From positions 21,394-85,393 of the forward strand of contig JAHALR010000005.1 of assembly GCA_018362895.1 (NCBI GenBank): a stretch of 64,000 nucleotides of DNA, written 5' to 3'. The DNA comes from Clostridium sp. (GTDB lineage Bacteria; Cyanobacteriota; Vampirovibrionia; Gastranaerophilales; Gastranaerophilaceae). Under the pieces are notes generated by a model, which was not told where the DNA came from, made no database searches, and was given only the letters and a program-made list of their open reading frames with translations. Positions 17,697 through 26,530 of the stretch are shown here, one piece after another (position 1 is the stretch's first letter; each line of letters starts with the position of its first letter). Made by a program: the position numbers and the translations under genes.

Positions 17697-19337
17697 ATGA
17701 AGGTATTAATAATAGGCGGAGGAGCCTGTGGTGCAAGTGCAGCAGCAAGATTGAGAAGATTGGATGATAATGCAGAAATTACTATTCTGGAAAAAACTCA
17801 TGAAATTTCTATTGCTAACTGCGGTCTGCCGTATTACTGCTCTAATGTGATAGACAGTGAAGAAAAAATGCATGTTTCAAGCGTTCAAAAGTTTAAAAAT
17901 CTGCTAAATGTTGATATAAAAATGGGTGCAGAGGTTACACAAATTGACAGAAAAGCAAAAACTGTGACAGTAAACAATTCCGAGGTGCTGTCTTATGACA
18001 AACTGGTGCTTGCCCCAGGTGCTCAGCCGTTTAAGCCTGATATTGAAGGAATAAACAGCAGCAAAATTTTCACTGTAAGAATGCTTCAGGATGCAGAAAG
18101 AATCAAAGCACATGTTAAAACAGTAAATGCCAAAAATGCAGTAGTGATAGGCGGCGGCTTCATCGGTGTTGAAATGGCAGAAAATTTTACAGAAATGTCC
18201 GGTATAAATACAACACTGGTTGAACTTGCTCCTCATATACTTCCTCCCGTTGATAAAGAAACAGCAGCTTTTGCCCAGAATGAAATGAGAGAACACGGTG
18301 TAAACCTTATTTTATCAGACGGGGTAAAAAGCTTCGGGCAAACTGAAATTGTTTTGAATTCGGGAAGAAAAATCCCTTATGACATTGCTGTCCTTGCTAT
18401 CGGTGTTAAACCCGAAACTTCTCTTGCACAAAATTGCGGACTGGAAATAGGCAAAACAGGCGGTGTTAAAGTTAACGAAAACCTACAAACTTCAGACCCC
18501 GATATCTATGCAGGCGGTGACAGCATTGAGGTTGAAGATTTTGTAACAGGCTTTGACACTCTCATTCCTCTTGCAGGTCCGGCAAACAGACAAGGAAGAA
18601 TTATTGCCGACAATATTGCAGGATATAAATCAGTTTACAAAAAAACAATAGGCTCTGCCGTTGTAAAAATTTTTGGTCTGACAGTAGCAAATGCAGGCAA
18701 CAGCGAAGAAGCCTTAATTAAAAAAGAGATTCCGTACCTTAAAACATTTACTTACGGATTTTCTCACGCAAGCTATTACCCGGGTGCAACCCGCACTATG
18801 TATAAAATGATGTTTAATCAGAACGGCGATATTCTCGGAATTCAGGCAGTCGGCAGGGAAGGTGTTGAAAAAAGAGTTGATGTTATTGCAACCTCAATGA
18901 GAAACGGGCTTAAAGTATGGGATTTAATTGACTCGGAACTGTGCTATGCTCCGCCGTATTCTTCAGCCAAAGACCCTGTTAATATACTCGGTATGCATGC
19001 CGAAAATATTTTAAAAGGCTTTGTAAAACCTGCGTATTTTGAAGATATTGAAGGCTCGCTGCTTGTTGATGTCCGCTCAAAAGAAGAATTTGAAAATGAA
19101 ACAATAGAAGGTGCTGTTCATATCTTTACACCCGAACTGCGCACAAGATATAATGAGCTTCCTAAAGACAAAAAGATTGTTCTTTTCTGCAACACGGGAT
19201 TTCAAAGCTATGTTGCCTCGAGAATACTCTTGCAGCGGGGCTTTAACAATGTTTACAGCTTAACGGCAGGTATAGAGCTTTATAAAGAACTCGTTAAAAA
19301 CAATAATTCAAAAACTTTGCAAACAGCAACTGTTTAG
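17697..19337 (+). CDS. CoA-disulfide/persulfide reductase with C-terminal rhodanese domain
   Basis: A 546-residue flavoprotein. The FAD site IIGGGACGASAA starts at residue 4, the single redox Cys is Cys42 in ANCGLPYY, a second Rossmann motif VVIGGGFIGVEMA lies near 149, and YAGGDSIEV near 268 closes the FAD domain. Residues about 455-535 form a rhodanese domain with active Cys498 (CNTGFQS). This arrangement is that of the CoADR-Rhd family, which reduces CoA-disulfide and CoA-persulfide or polysulfide with NAD(P)H. It would work in thiol homeostasis or sulfane sulfur use in the cytosol. It is monocistronic, with AAAGGAG before ATG 17697 and a long hairpin after the stop. Confidence 0.88.
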   Translation: MKVLIIGGGACGASAAARLRRLDDNAEITILEKTHEISIANCGLPYYCSNVIDSEEKMHVSSVQKFKNLLNVDIKMGAEVTQIDRKAKTVTVNNSEVLSYDKLVLAPGAQPFKPDIEGINSSKIFTVRMLQDAERIKAHVKTVNAKNAVVIGGGFIGVEMAENFTEMSGINTTLVELAPHILPPVDKETAAFAQNEMREHGVNLILSDGVKSFGQTEIVLNSGRKIPYDIAVLAIGVKPETSLAQNCGLEIGKTGGVKVNENLQTSDPDIYAGGDSIEVEDFVTGFDTLIPLAGPANRQGRIIADNIAGYKSVYKKTIGSAVVKIFGLTVANAGNSEEALIKKEIPYLKTFTYGFSHASYYPGATRTMYKMMFNQNGDILGIQAVGREGVEKRVDVIATSMRNGLKVWDLIDSELCYAPPYSSAKDPVNILGMHAENILKGFVKPAYFEDIEGSLLVDVRSKEEFENETIEGAVHIFTPELRTRYNELPKDKKIVLFCNTGFQSYVASRILLQRGFNNVYSLTAGIELYKELVKNNNSKTLQTATV

Positions 19338-19360
19338 CAAAATATAAATATGTTTATGTT

Positions 19361-19410
19361 TTGTGTCTGATATGGAAGTTAAAAATAACACCTTTTCATA
19401 TCAGACACAA
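19361..19410. terminator. Long inverted repeat between convergent genes
   Basis: Perfect 14-bp arms TTGTGTCTGATATG (19361-19374) and CATATCAGACACAA (19397-19410) enclose a 22-base loop. It lies between the converging ends of the CoA-disulfide reductase and exonuclease genes. The flanking T tracts are weak, so it could be a bidirectional terminator or a 3'-end stabilising hairpin. Confidence 0.55.
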
Positions 19411-19490
19411 CTTTATAACCACTCACAGAAATATTCTTTCAAAATAATTGCAATGATAAAGAAATAAACAGCTTATTACAACAAATTAGT

Positions 19491-20072
19491 TTAAAATTGC
19501 AATCCGAGGGCATTAACCTGTTTTAGCTGCTGTTCTTTGTGCATTTGCAAAAATTTTTGGTAACATAGATTAGTTACAATACAATCTTTCAAACCTCTGT
19601 GCATACCGTCTGTATTAAATTTAAAATGCTGTGCGATATTGCCGAGTTTTTTACTTTTTAAATCAGGTAAAAATTTTCTGGCAATAGTTAATGTATCAAC
19701 ATATTCATTATTGAACGGTATATTATGACATTCCAATAGTTTTCTGTTAATGAAACTAATATCAAAAGTTACATTATGACCGATTATTATACTGTTAGTG
19801 CAAAATTGATTAAATTCCCATATTGCTTTATCAATAGATGGTGCTTGTTCAAGCATTTCTTTATTAATTCCTGTTAAATCAGTAATAAATGAGTTTAAAT
19901 AACCTTTTGGTTTAACAAGTTTTGAAAATTGTTCAACAATATTTCCATTTTTTACCTTTAATGCGGATAGTTCTATTATTTCATTTTCAGCAGGAGAAAG
20001 ACCTGTTGTCTCTATATCTAAGACTATATAGTCCAATGGAAAAATTTTTAAGCTTTTATCTCTGTTCAGCAT
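19491..20072 (-). CDS. DEDDh 3'-5' exonuclease (DnaQ/epsilon-like)
   Basis: A 193-residue exonuclease. ExoI motif VLDIETTGLSP holds the first Asp-Glu pair (near residues 19-21), ExoII is GHNVTFDISFI (near 99-109, its Asp the third acid), and ExoIII is HRGLKDCIVT, with the His and Asp of the DEDDh class. The length is that of a stand-alone epsilon-like domain without a polymerase-binding tail, so proofreading, DNA repair or RNA trimming are all possible. It has no signal peptide and is transcribed alone on the minus strand; the acetyltransferase gene lies 69 bases upstream in the same direction. Confidence 0.88.
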   Translation of the reverse strand: MLNRDKSLKIFPLDYIVLDIETTGLSPAENEIIELSALKVKNGNIVEQFSKLVKPKGYLNSFITDLTGINKEMLEQAPSIDKAIWEFNQFCTNSIIIGHNVTFDISFINRKLLECHNIPFNNEYVDTLTIARKFLPDLKSKKLGNIAQHFKFNTDGMHRGLKDCIVTNLCYQKFLQMHKEQQLKQVNALGLQF

Positions 20073-20141
20073 AATTACTCCTCAAAAATATGTTACACAT
20101 AATTTTAAGAAAATGCTCATAAATAAATTTTTTTGTAACAA

Positions 20142-20780
20142 TTATTCAAGAACACAGGGTGTTGTTCTTAGCATTGCAAATTGAGGCATTTTTTTATCGG
20201 GTAAAAAATTCACTTCTTTTAATGTAAAACCAAGATGGTTGTATATTTCAACATTTTTATTTTTTTGTGTTTCAAGATAACAACTTTTTTTAATTGAGTC
20301 TAACCACTTTAATACGGGGCGGATTGTTTTTGAGCCGATTTTTTTCCCCTGCTGCTCTGGGCTTACTCCGAACTGAAATATATACCAGCTGTCATTTGGA
20401 ACTATTTTATTACGAGTCATTGTGCAATTTTTTTCATATTCTATTGATCTGAAAGCTATTCCCAGCCCTTTATTCATAATGAATTTGATTGCACCTGCTT
20501 TAATGCAATCCCATAAAGACAATTCTGCATTGGTTGAGGGGGAAATTATTATAAAGCCGTTAATTTTTTCACTTTCTGCAAACATGTACATTTTTTTGTA
20601 TGCGGCTTTATAAATTATTAAATAATAGTTGTATAAAGTTTTAAATGTTAATTGTGTTGATAATATGAACTTGCTGCTTTCGTCATCAAGAAAAGCTTGT
20701 GCTGCTACTTTTGCACATCTTGGTAAATCTTTCTCTTGTATTTTGTACAAGCCCTCGATTGTAAGATCTGTTTTTTTCAT
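20142..20780 (-). CDS. GNAT-family N-acetyltransferase
   Basis: A 212-residue GCN5-related acetyltransferase. The acetyl-CoA pyrophosphate loop is present in the form QFGVSPEQQGKKIGSKTI (near residues 136-153), after a strand of the expected type (WYIFQFGV), and the last third has CYLETQKNKNVEIYNHLGF, the usual motif B. The substrate is unknown. It is divergent from the acyltransferase-like gene at 20958 across a 177-base AT-rich gap that must hold both promoters. Confidence 0.8.
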   Translation of the reverse strand: MKKTDLTIEGLYKIQEKDLPRCAKVAAQAFLDDESSKFILSTQLTFKTLYNYYLIIYKAAYKKMYMFAESEKINGFIIISPSTNAELSLWDCIKAGAIKFIMNKGLGIAFRSIEYEKNCTMTRNKIVPNDSWYIFQFGVSPEQQGKKIGSKTIRPVLKWLDSIKKSCYLETQKNKNVEIYNHLGFTLKEVNFLPDKKMPQFAMLRTTPCVLE

Positions 20781-20957
20781 TTGTATTTATCTCTTATTTT
20801 TTAACAATCAATATCTTAGCTTATTGATTTTAAATATCCATAAATCTTATAAACTTTTAAAATATTGTTCGTTTGAACTATCCACTATTGCAGTGAAATG
20901 ATGAAATTCAGTTTATATAATTAAAGTAAATTTTTTTAATAAAGAACGGATGACATA

Positions 20958-21968
20958 GTGGAAATCTTTCATAAAGCACAGGACTTGCCTGATGATTGGG
21001 AATATAACATTGGAGATAATCTTTATTTAAAAAAGGATTATTTGAATATTGCTGAAAAAATGGATGCTTCACAAAAGACATATTATTTATTCAGAGACAA
21101 TAACGGATTTATTGATACACAATTTTTGATTTGTAAAACTGCTGATAATAATATAGCTATGTTTACTCCATTTAATATTCCTGTTCTTATGAATTCTGTT
21201 TATTATCCATTCACACTTTCTAAACCGGCAGGCATTTTTGGTGTTGGAACAAAGTTACAAACAGAAAACTTTTTAAAATCTTTAAAAGGTTTTACAATGA
21301 TTTTGAATGTGGATAAAGATTATGTTTTAGAGGGTTTTTCTAAAGGTTTAATTCTTCCAAAATGTATTTTAAAGATTAGCTGGAATACTTTTGATGATTA
21401 TATTTCAGAGCTGCGCTCAGGATATAGAAGGAGGTATAATATTGCTTTTCGTAAATCAGAAAATCTGAACTGTTTCATTCTTCAGAACAATATGGATTTC
21501 AATGAAGAAATGTATAATTTGTATCTGGATGTTTATAACAATGCAGAATATAAACTGGGAAAAGTTTCAATTGATTATTTCAGAGAAAAAAGATGTATTA
21601 TTATAGTTTTGAAGAATGATAAAGGTGTACAGGGGTTTGCGCAGTTGAGTAAGAATTGTGATGAATTAATCTTTGAATTTGTTGGACTTAATAAAAAAAA
21701 TGTAATGAAATATGATACTTATATAAGACTTCTTTTGGAAATTGTACGTTATGGAATCGAACAGGGCTTTTCTACAATAGATTTGGGGCAAACAACAGAT
21801 GAAGCAAAGCTGAAGCTGGGCAGCAGATACAAAATGCTTTATGTGCTTATTCGTCATTCAAACCCCGTTATCAATAAGATTTTAAAACTTGTGACACCTT
21901 TGCTTGAATATAAGCCATTGAATGAAAATCAGTTTCATGTTTTTAAAAAAATAAAAAAAGAAGGATAA
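20958..21968 (+). CDS. Acyltransferase-like protein, GNAT/FemAB-related
   Basis: A 336-residue protein with the double-GNAT layout of the BioF2/Acetyltransf_6 group, to which peptidoglycan FemAB-type and polysaccharide-decorating enzymes are related. Visible pieces are SGYRRRYNIAFRKSENL near residue 155, GVQGFAQLSKNCDELIFEFVGL near 225 and the closing IDLGQTTDEAKLKLGS near 275. It is probably cytosolic, acting on an amino acid, sugar or lipid-linked precursor. The start is GTG at 20958; the ATG at 20950 is stopped after two codons, so GTG is the only reasonable start, with AACGGA upstream. The 3' end lies 19 bases from tRNA-Ala on the other strand. Confidence 0.65.
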   Translation: MEIFHKAQDLPDDWEYNIGDNLYLKKDYLNIAEKMDASQKTYYLFRDNNGFIDTQFLICKTADNNIAMFTPFNIPVLMNSVYYPFTLSKPAGIFGVGTKLQTENFLKSLKGFTMILNVDKDYVLEGFSKGLILPKCILKISWNTFDDYISELRSGYRRRYNIAFRKSENLNCFILQNNMDFNEEMYNLYLDVYNNAEYKLGKVSIDYFREKRCIIIVLKNDKGVQGFAQLSKNCDELIFEFVGLNKKNVMKYDTYIRLLLEIVRYGIEQGFSTIDLGQTTDEAKLKLGSRYKMLYVLIRHSNPVINKILKLVTPLLEYKPLNENQFHVFKKIKKEG

Positions 21969-21987
21969 AAATCCTTCTTTAAATTTT

Positions 21988-22060
21988 TGGAGCGTACGAG
22001 ACTCGAACTCGTGACCCCAACACTGCCAGTGTTGTGCGCTACCAGCTGCGCTAACGCCCC
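21988..22060 (-). tRNA. tRNA-Ala (GGC), CCA not encoded
   Basis: A 73-nt cloverleaf on the minus strand. Acceptor arms GGGGCGT/ACGCTCC pair throughout and contain the G3-U70 pair that identifies alanine tRNAs. D arm GCGCAGCTGGTAGCGC, anticodon stem CAACA/TGTTG with loop CTGGCAG (anticodon GGC), and T arm ACGAGTTCGAGTCTCGT are intact. The CCA is not encoded, unlike the other two tRNAs in the window. The first 11 bases are duplicated 101 bases upstream. Confidence 0.97.
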
Positions 22061-22163
22061 ATGCGTTTTATTAGAATGTAATGTCAAACTTGTCTGGTCC
22101 GAGCGCAGCCCCCCCTAAAAACCTGACATTTAGTCAGCTTTTTGGGTCCCTGCTAACGCCCCA
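22050..22163. repeat. 13-bp direct repeat of the tRNA-Ala 5' end flanking a hairpin-bearing insert
   Basis: GCTAACGCCCCAT occurs at 22050-22062, where it is the 5' end of tRNA-Ala plus two flanking bases, and again at 22151-22163. The 88 bases between contain an imperfect hairpin (CCCAAAAAGCTGAC pairing with GTCAGGTTTTTAGGG on the minus strand, loop TAAAT) and a TTGACA. Upstream of the outer copy a TATAAA-like -10 sits where the tRNA promoter would be expected. Confidence 0.75.
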
Positions 22164-22263
22164 TATCTTTATAATAAGTAAAAAGTAATAAATTAGCAAC
22201 ATTTATGACTATTGACGATTATCTTTTATACGATAAGATTGATATACATTAAAAATTTAAATC

Positions 22264-22348
22264 GGGCCTGTGGCGAAATTGGTAGACGCACTAGACTTAG
22301 GATCTAGCGCAGCGATGTGTGAGAGTTCGAGTCTCTCCGGGCCCACCA
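22264..22348 (+). tRNA. tRNA-Leu (TAG), CCA encoded
   Basis: An 85-nt class II tRNA. Acceptor GGGCCTG pairs with CGGGCCC, with one G-U. The D arm TGGCGAAATTGGTAGACGC is typical of leucine tRNAs, the anticodon stem CTAGA/TCTAG carries loop CTTAGGA (anticodon TAG), a long variable arm follows, and the T arm GAGAGTTCGAGTCTCTC precedes the encoded CCA (22346-22348). Confidence 0.97.
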
Positions 22349-22355
22349 TTTAACT

Positions 22356-22387
22356 AAAGAACCTGAGATATATTCAGGTTCTTTTTT
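22356..22387. terminator. Intrinsic terminator after tRNA-Leu, shared with the convergent DMT gene
   Basis: An 11-bp stem AAAGAACCTGA/TCAGGTTCTTT with a 7-base loop is followed by a T run. The stop codon of the minus-strand exporter gene lies in the right arm, so it may terminate transcription in both directions. Confidence 0.9.
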
Positions 22388-23276
22388 GTTTTCTTGTTTT
22401 CGTGTTTTTTGTCACTATAAGCAAAACGCCTGATAAAATAAGTAAGATACCTGTGATAATTCTTAGGGTCAGAGATTCATGAAAAATTAATACTCCAATT
22501 AAAATTGCAGTTAAAGGCTCTAATGCACCAAGAATTGCGGTTGTCGTTGACCCTATAAGCTTTATGGATATTGTAATAGTTTCAAGAGATATTATTGTAG
22601 GCATTAATGCCAGACCTACTACACAAAACCACAGAAGCGGGTTGTGTGGAATTTGAAGTTGAGTACAGAATTTCAAGTTAACTATATAGACAAATAAACC
22701 GAATAACATAACATAGAAGCTCATTTTTGAACGGTTGACATGTTGAATTGCTTTTATGTTTTTCACTCCTACAATATATAGCGCATATAATAATGCTGAG
22801 AGCAATACTACTATTACTCCGTGGATGTTCAATGCGGCATCAGGTTTTCCTTTGTATAACAAGGCTATTCCTATTGATGTGAGTATTATAGAAGTAATGA
22901 CTGTTTTTGTTATTTTTTCTTTAAAAAATAACGCCATAATTACGGCAACAATAACAGGATAAATAAAAAGTATTGTGCAAGCTATTCCTGCTTCAATATA
23001 TTTGAATGCTTCAAAAAGTGTTAATGATGACAATGAGAAAAATATGCCTAAAATCATCAAAGGAAAAAACTCTTTAATGGAGATATTTAGTGAAATCTTT
23101 TTAAAAAGTTTGAGCCATATTCCATATATAATAACAGCAAATGCATATCTGTAAAAAAGAACGGAATTGACTCCTATTCCTCCCGCAAACAATGGCAGGG
23201 CAAACAAAGGATTCGTTCCATAACTTGCAGCGGCTATTGCCCCGTTTAAGATTCCGGTGATTCTTCTGTTTAGCAT
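22374..23276 (-). CDS. EamA/DMT-family permease
   Basis: A 300-residue inner-membrane protein with ten predicted hydrophobic helices in two EamA halves, each about 140 residues. The first half has NGAIAAASYGTNPLFALPLF and GIFFSLSSLTLFEAF; the second ends with the family-typical LGALEPLTAILIGVLIFHESL and a basic cytoplasmic tail. DMT carriers export amino acids, metabolites or nucleotide sugars; nothing here specifies the cargo. It stands alone, with 118 bases to the divergent ABC ATPase gene. Confidence 0.88.
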   Translation of the reverse strand: MLNRRITGILNGAIAAASYGTNPLFALPLFAGGIGVNSVLFYRYAFAVIIYGIWLKLFKKISLNISIKEFFPLMILGIFFSLSSLTLFEAFKYIEAGIACTILFIYPVIVAVIMALFFKEKITKTVITSIILTSIGIALLYKGKPDAALNIHGVIVVLLSALLYALYIVGVKNIKAIQHVNRSKMSFYVMLFGLFVYIVNLKFCTQLQIPHNPLLWFCVVGLALMPTIISLETITISIKLIGSTTTAILGALEPLTAILIGVLIFHESLTLRIITGILLILSGVLLIVTKNTKTRKQKRT

Positions 23277-23394
23277 AAATACCTCATTAAACTAAATATC
23301 ATAGAATGATATAAAAGTAAAAATCATTTTTTTGCATTGCTCTTTTGTTTCTGTTTTTCTATACTTAATTTGTTGTAAAAGATTAGCGGTTTTT

Positions 23395-24195
23395 ATGAAG
23401 ACAGAAGGAAATATAATAGATTTTGAGAATGTTTATGTTAATTACGGTGATGTTACCGTCCTCAAAAATATTAATCTAAAAATAACTGATAAACAGAATT
23501 GGGTAATCCTTGGCGCCAACGGAAGCGGAAAATCAACGTTAATAAAATTGTTTTCACATGATTTATACCCTAATACAAAATATGCTTTTAAAAAGAATAT
23601 ATTTGGCAAAGACCGCTGGGATATATTTGAGCTGAAAAAATATTTGGGAATCATAACAAATGATCTTCAAAGTCAGCTTTTGTCATATAGAGGCAATTCT
23701 TCAGGGTTGGATATAGTTTTAAGCGGGTATTATAGTTCTTTGGGTGTTTTTCAACATCATGTTTTTAGTAATAAAGAATATAATAAAGCTTTGGATATAA
23801 TGAATTTCCTTGAGATAACAGATTTGAAAGAAAAGAAATTTAACCAGATGAGTACCGGTGAACAACGACGATGTATTATAGCAAGAGCTCTTGTTCATGA
23901 GCCGAAGGCTTTTGTTCTTGATGAACCGACAACAGGGTTGGATATTAAAGCACAAGACTGCTTTTTAAAGATGTTAAGAAAGCTTTCAAAAGACATACCT
24001 TTAATTCTTGTTACACACAATATTGATGAGATTTTTCCTGAGATTACACATGTTGCTTTGATTGCTGATAATACTATTTTTAAACAAGGTCGAAAAGAAG
24101 ATATAATGAATTCTGAGAATCTGTCAGCGATTTTTGGAATTAATATAATGCTTGGAAAAGAAAATGATAAATTTTATATCAAAAACTATAACTGA
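23395..24195 (+). CDS. ABC transporter-type ATPase, stand-alone
   Basis: A 266-residue nucleotide-binding protein: Walker A GANGSGKST near residue 41, signature MSTGEQRR near 164, Walker B AFVLDEPT near 185 and switch His in LVTHNIDEI. The closest layout I know is the ModF/YlmA type, where the ATPase has no matching permease. No membrane subunit or binding protein is encoded nearby. ATG 23395 is used because the upstream 21 codons are hydrophobic and lack a ribosome-binding site, and the family normally begins a few residues before the first strand. Its 3' end overlaps the convergent secreted-protein gene by 10 bases. Confidence 0.85.
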   Translation: MKTEGNIIDFENVYVNYGDVTVLKNINLKITDKQNWVILGANGSGKSTLIKLFSHDLYPNTKYAFKKNIFGKDRWDIFELKKYLGIITNDLQSQLLSYRGNSSGLDIVLSGYYSSLGVFQHHVFSNKEYNKALDIMNFLEITDLKEKKFNQMSTGEQRRCIIARALVHEPKAFVLDEPTTGLDIKAQDCFLKMLRKLSKDIPLILVTHNIDEIFPEITHVALIADNTIFKQGRKEDIMNSENLSAIFGINIMLGKENDKFYIKNYN

Positions 24196-24824
24196 TGATA
24201 GTCTGAATTAAGCTCTTGTTCTTCTTCTCTGATTGAAGAATTAATTACGCACGCGTTATTTTCAATAGGCATAAACAAATAAACATCTTTTTCTTCAAGC
24301 GGTGATAAAACCAGAGAGTCAATTATATTTTTGTTTATTTTTGAATATTCTTTTCTTACTTTTCTCTTAGAGAAAAATTCTTCTGTTTTTTGTTGCGGAT
24401 ATACACCAATTAGACCGGCTCCTGCGATAACAGCACCTGCGGAGGCCAGTATATAAATCAAACCTTTGTGCGCTTTTGCTATATTTCCGGTACCTACATC
24501 TTCATTGTAGCTGTCTACGGCAATTTGTTTAGGAATTGTCATTAGCTCTTTGAAGCTCAAACCTGAGTTCAAAAGTTTGTTGACATTTTCCATAAAAGAA
24601 TTGTTAACAGGGATTGAGACATCTACTGTATTTTTTGTAAGGTTGCTTATTGTTGTTTGATAAACACGAAAGTCATTTTTTAAATCACTTTTAAGCTGAA
24701 TTTCAGATGCATTCACTGAAATATGTTCAGGGTTACAAGCCCAGCCTGTTGTATCAACAGGTATCGCGAGAACCGTTTCGCTTAAGCACAGAAAAATCAA
24801 AAGTGTCGACATCAATTTTTTCAT
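24186..24824 (-). CDS. Secreted or membrane protein of unknown function
   Basis: A 212-residue protein I do not recognise. It has a Sec signal peptide (about residues 1-20, cleavage after VLA), a predicted periplasmic part of about 100 residues, then a small-residue-rich membrane helix near 122-143 (GLIYILASAGAVIAGAGLIGVY) and a basic, then acidic, cytoplasmic tail. It overlaps the end of the ABC ATPase gene by 10 bases on the opposite strand and is divergent from a second DMT exporter gene. Confidence 0.7.
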   Translation of the reverse strand: MKKLMSTLLIFLCLSETVLAIPVDTTGWACNPEHISVNASEIQLKSDLKNDFRVYQTTISNLTKNTVDVSIPVNNSFMENVNKLLNSGLSFKELMTIPKQIAVDSYNEDVGTGNIAKAHKGLIYILASAGAVIAGAGLIGVYPQQKTEEFFSKRKVRKEYSKINKNIIDSLVLSPLEEKDVYLFMPIENNACVINSSIREEEQELNSDYHQL

Positions 24825-24892
24825 AATAAAATTTTACTTCAAAAATCAATATTTGTATAATTAATTAAAAAAACATATAGGAGAAAATTGTT

Positions 24893-25771
24893 TTGGATTT
24901 GTGTTTTGTTTCAGTTGCTGTAATTCTTCGGATTTTTTCTAATTCGTTAGGCAATGTATATCAAAAAAAATTAACTAATAAAGGATGTAATCCATATGTT
25001 ATTAACTGTGTCACATATTTGCTTTTGAGCATATCTTGTCTGCCGTTAATGTTTCAAACAGGATTGTTCAAATCAGATTTACATTTTTGGTTATATGCAT
25101 TAATAATTGGTTTGCTGGGCTCTTTGGGAAATGGTTTTTTGGTAAAGGCACTTGAGTTTGGTGATTTGTCCGTGCTTGGACCAATTAACTCTTATAAGGC
25201 AGTTGTTGGCTTGATTCTCGGTATGATACTACTTAAAGAAATGCCGAATTTATATGGACTGGCTGGCATTGTTTTTATTATTCTCGGTAGTTTTTTTGTT
25301 CTTGATTCACAAAAAGAGCGTTTTAGTCTGAAAATTTTGAAAAGGAAGGATTTGCAATACAGGTTTTTTGCTTTAATATTTTGTGCAGCAGAAGCGATTT
25401 ATTTGAAAAAAATAATTTTGATTTCAGATATAACATCAGCTTTTGTTATATGGTGTATGTTTGGATTGCTTTTTTCTTCTATAATTTTGTTTTTCAAAAA
25501 AATCGATTACAAATTCGAATTGTCTGTTATGAAAACAAGGGATGCATCATTTTTTGTGAATATATTTGTGTGTGCCGGTGTTATGCAGTTTACGACAAAC
25601 TATGTATTTTCACATATGAATGTGGCTTATGCTCTGGCTCTGTTTCAGTTATCTTCGATTGTAAGCATAATATTTGGCTATAAAATCTTTAAGGAAGAAA
25701 ATATCATGAAAAAGTTGATTGGTGCTGTTATTATGATATCAGGAGCAATGTTAATTATCCTGTGTAAGTGA
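24893..25771 (+). CDS. DMT-superfamily permease
   Basis: A 292-residue protein of about ten membrane helices, with the DMT pattern: first half GLLGSLGNGFLVKALEFGDLSVLGP, second half FSHMNVAYALALFQLSSIVSIIFGYKIFKEE, then a final helix. It shares only the fold with the exporter gene at 22374. The start is TTG 24893, with TAGGAG 9 bases before it; no ATG fits. It precedes a methyltransferase-like gene by 6 bases, so the two probably share a transcript. The cargo is unknown. Confidence 0.82.
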   Translation: MDLCFVSVAVILRIFSNSLGNVYQKKLTNKGCNPYVINCVTYLLLSISCLPLMFQTGLFKSDLHFWLYALIIGLLGSLGNGFLVKALEFGDLSVLGPINSYKAVVGLILGMILLKEMPNLYGLAGIVFIILGSFFVLDSQKERFSLKILKRKDLQYRFFALIFCAAEAIYLKKIILISDITSAFVIWCMFGLLFSSIILFFKKIDYKFELSVMKTRDASFFVNIFVCAGVMQFTTNYVFSHMNVAYALALFQLSSIVSIIFGYKIFKEENIMKKLIGAVIMISGAMLIILCK

Positions 25772-25777
25772 TGATTT

Positions 25778-26452
25778 ATGATAGAGAATATAAAAAATAA
25801 TATTGATTTTTTTATTCGCCAAAATACAAAATTTTCTAGAAAAAATTTTGTAGAAAAGAATGAAGAGACACTGTTAATTAATTATCTTGAAAATCTTTAT
25901 GTATTTGATATATTAGACAGATTTTTTTCTAAAACCAACAAAGACTTTGTTTCTGTTCTTGATATAGGATCGAAAAACTGGTCTTATTCTAGAGGTGAAC
26001 ATGCTTTTTTTGATTCATTTTGCAGTAATTTTTCTTTAACAGGTGTTGAAATAGATGCCTATCGACTTTATAGCAATTTTTATACAAGATATGAAGTTTC
26101 AAAATTCTATATAAAAAACTTAAAAAATGCTCAATATATAGCTGGAAATCTTCTCGAGATAAAAAATTCTTATGACTATATTATATGGATTTTGCCATTT
26201 GTTCTTGAACGTCCTTTGAAGTTTTGGGGATTGCCTGAAAGATTCTTTATGCCGGAAAGTCTTTTTCTTCATGCTTATTCACTTATGAAAGATGAAGGAC
26301 AAATGTTGATTGTGAATCAAGGTGAGAAGGAAAGAATTGCACAAAAGTGTTTGATTGAGAAACTTAATATTCCTTATGAGGAGCTTGGACTGATTCATAG
26401 TGAATTTCTGGAATATAAAAATGAACGTTATGGTTATTTAATTCGAAAATAG
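25778..26452 (+). CDS. SAM-methyltransferase-like protein
   Basis: A 224-residue protein with traces of a class I methyltransferase fold: strand 1 SVLDIGSKNWSYSRG near residue 63 in place of the usual D-G-C-G-x-G, acidic strand 2 LTGVEID near 88, and DYIIWILPFVLERPLKFWG near 131 at the position of motif IV. The glycine loop is atypical, so SAM binding is not certain. It follows the DMT permease gene by 6 bases in the same direction, which suggests they act on the same compound. Confidence 0.55.
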   Translation: MIENIKNNIDFFIRQNTKFSRKNFVEKNEETLLINYLENLYVFDILDRFFSKTNKDFVSVLDIGSKNWSYSRGEHAFFDSFCSNFSLTGVEIDAYRLYSNFYTRYEVSKFYIKNLKNAQYIAGNLLEIKNSYDYIIWILPFVLERPLKFWGLPERFFMPESLFLHAYSLMKDEGQMLIVNQGEKERIAQKCLIEKLNIPYEELGLIHSEFLEYKNERYGYLIRK

Positions 26453-26530
26453 TACATATAGGATATTACACAATTCAAAAAATATGTTAAATTGGCTCTA
26501 TATTAAATAGAAAATATGGAGTTTATTGAT

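Noticed and set aside
22082..22087. TTGACA on the minus strand as the promoter of tRNA-Ala
   Set aside because: With 17-base spacing the -10 would fall inside the tRNA; no well-placed -10 exists, so it is probably not the working promoter.
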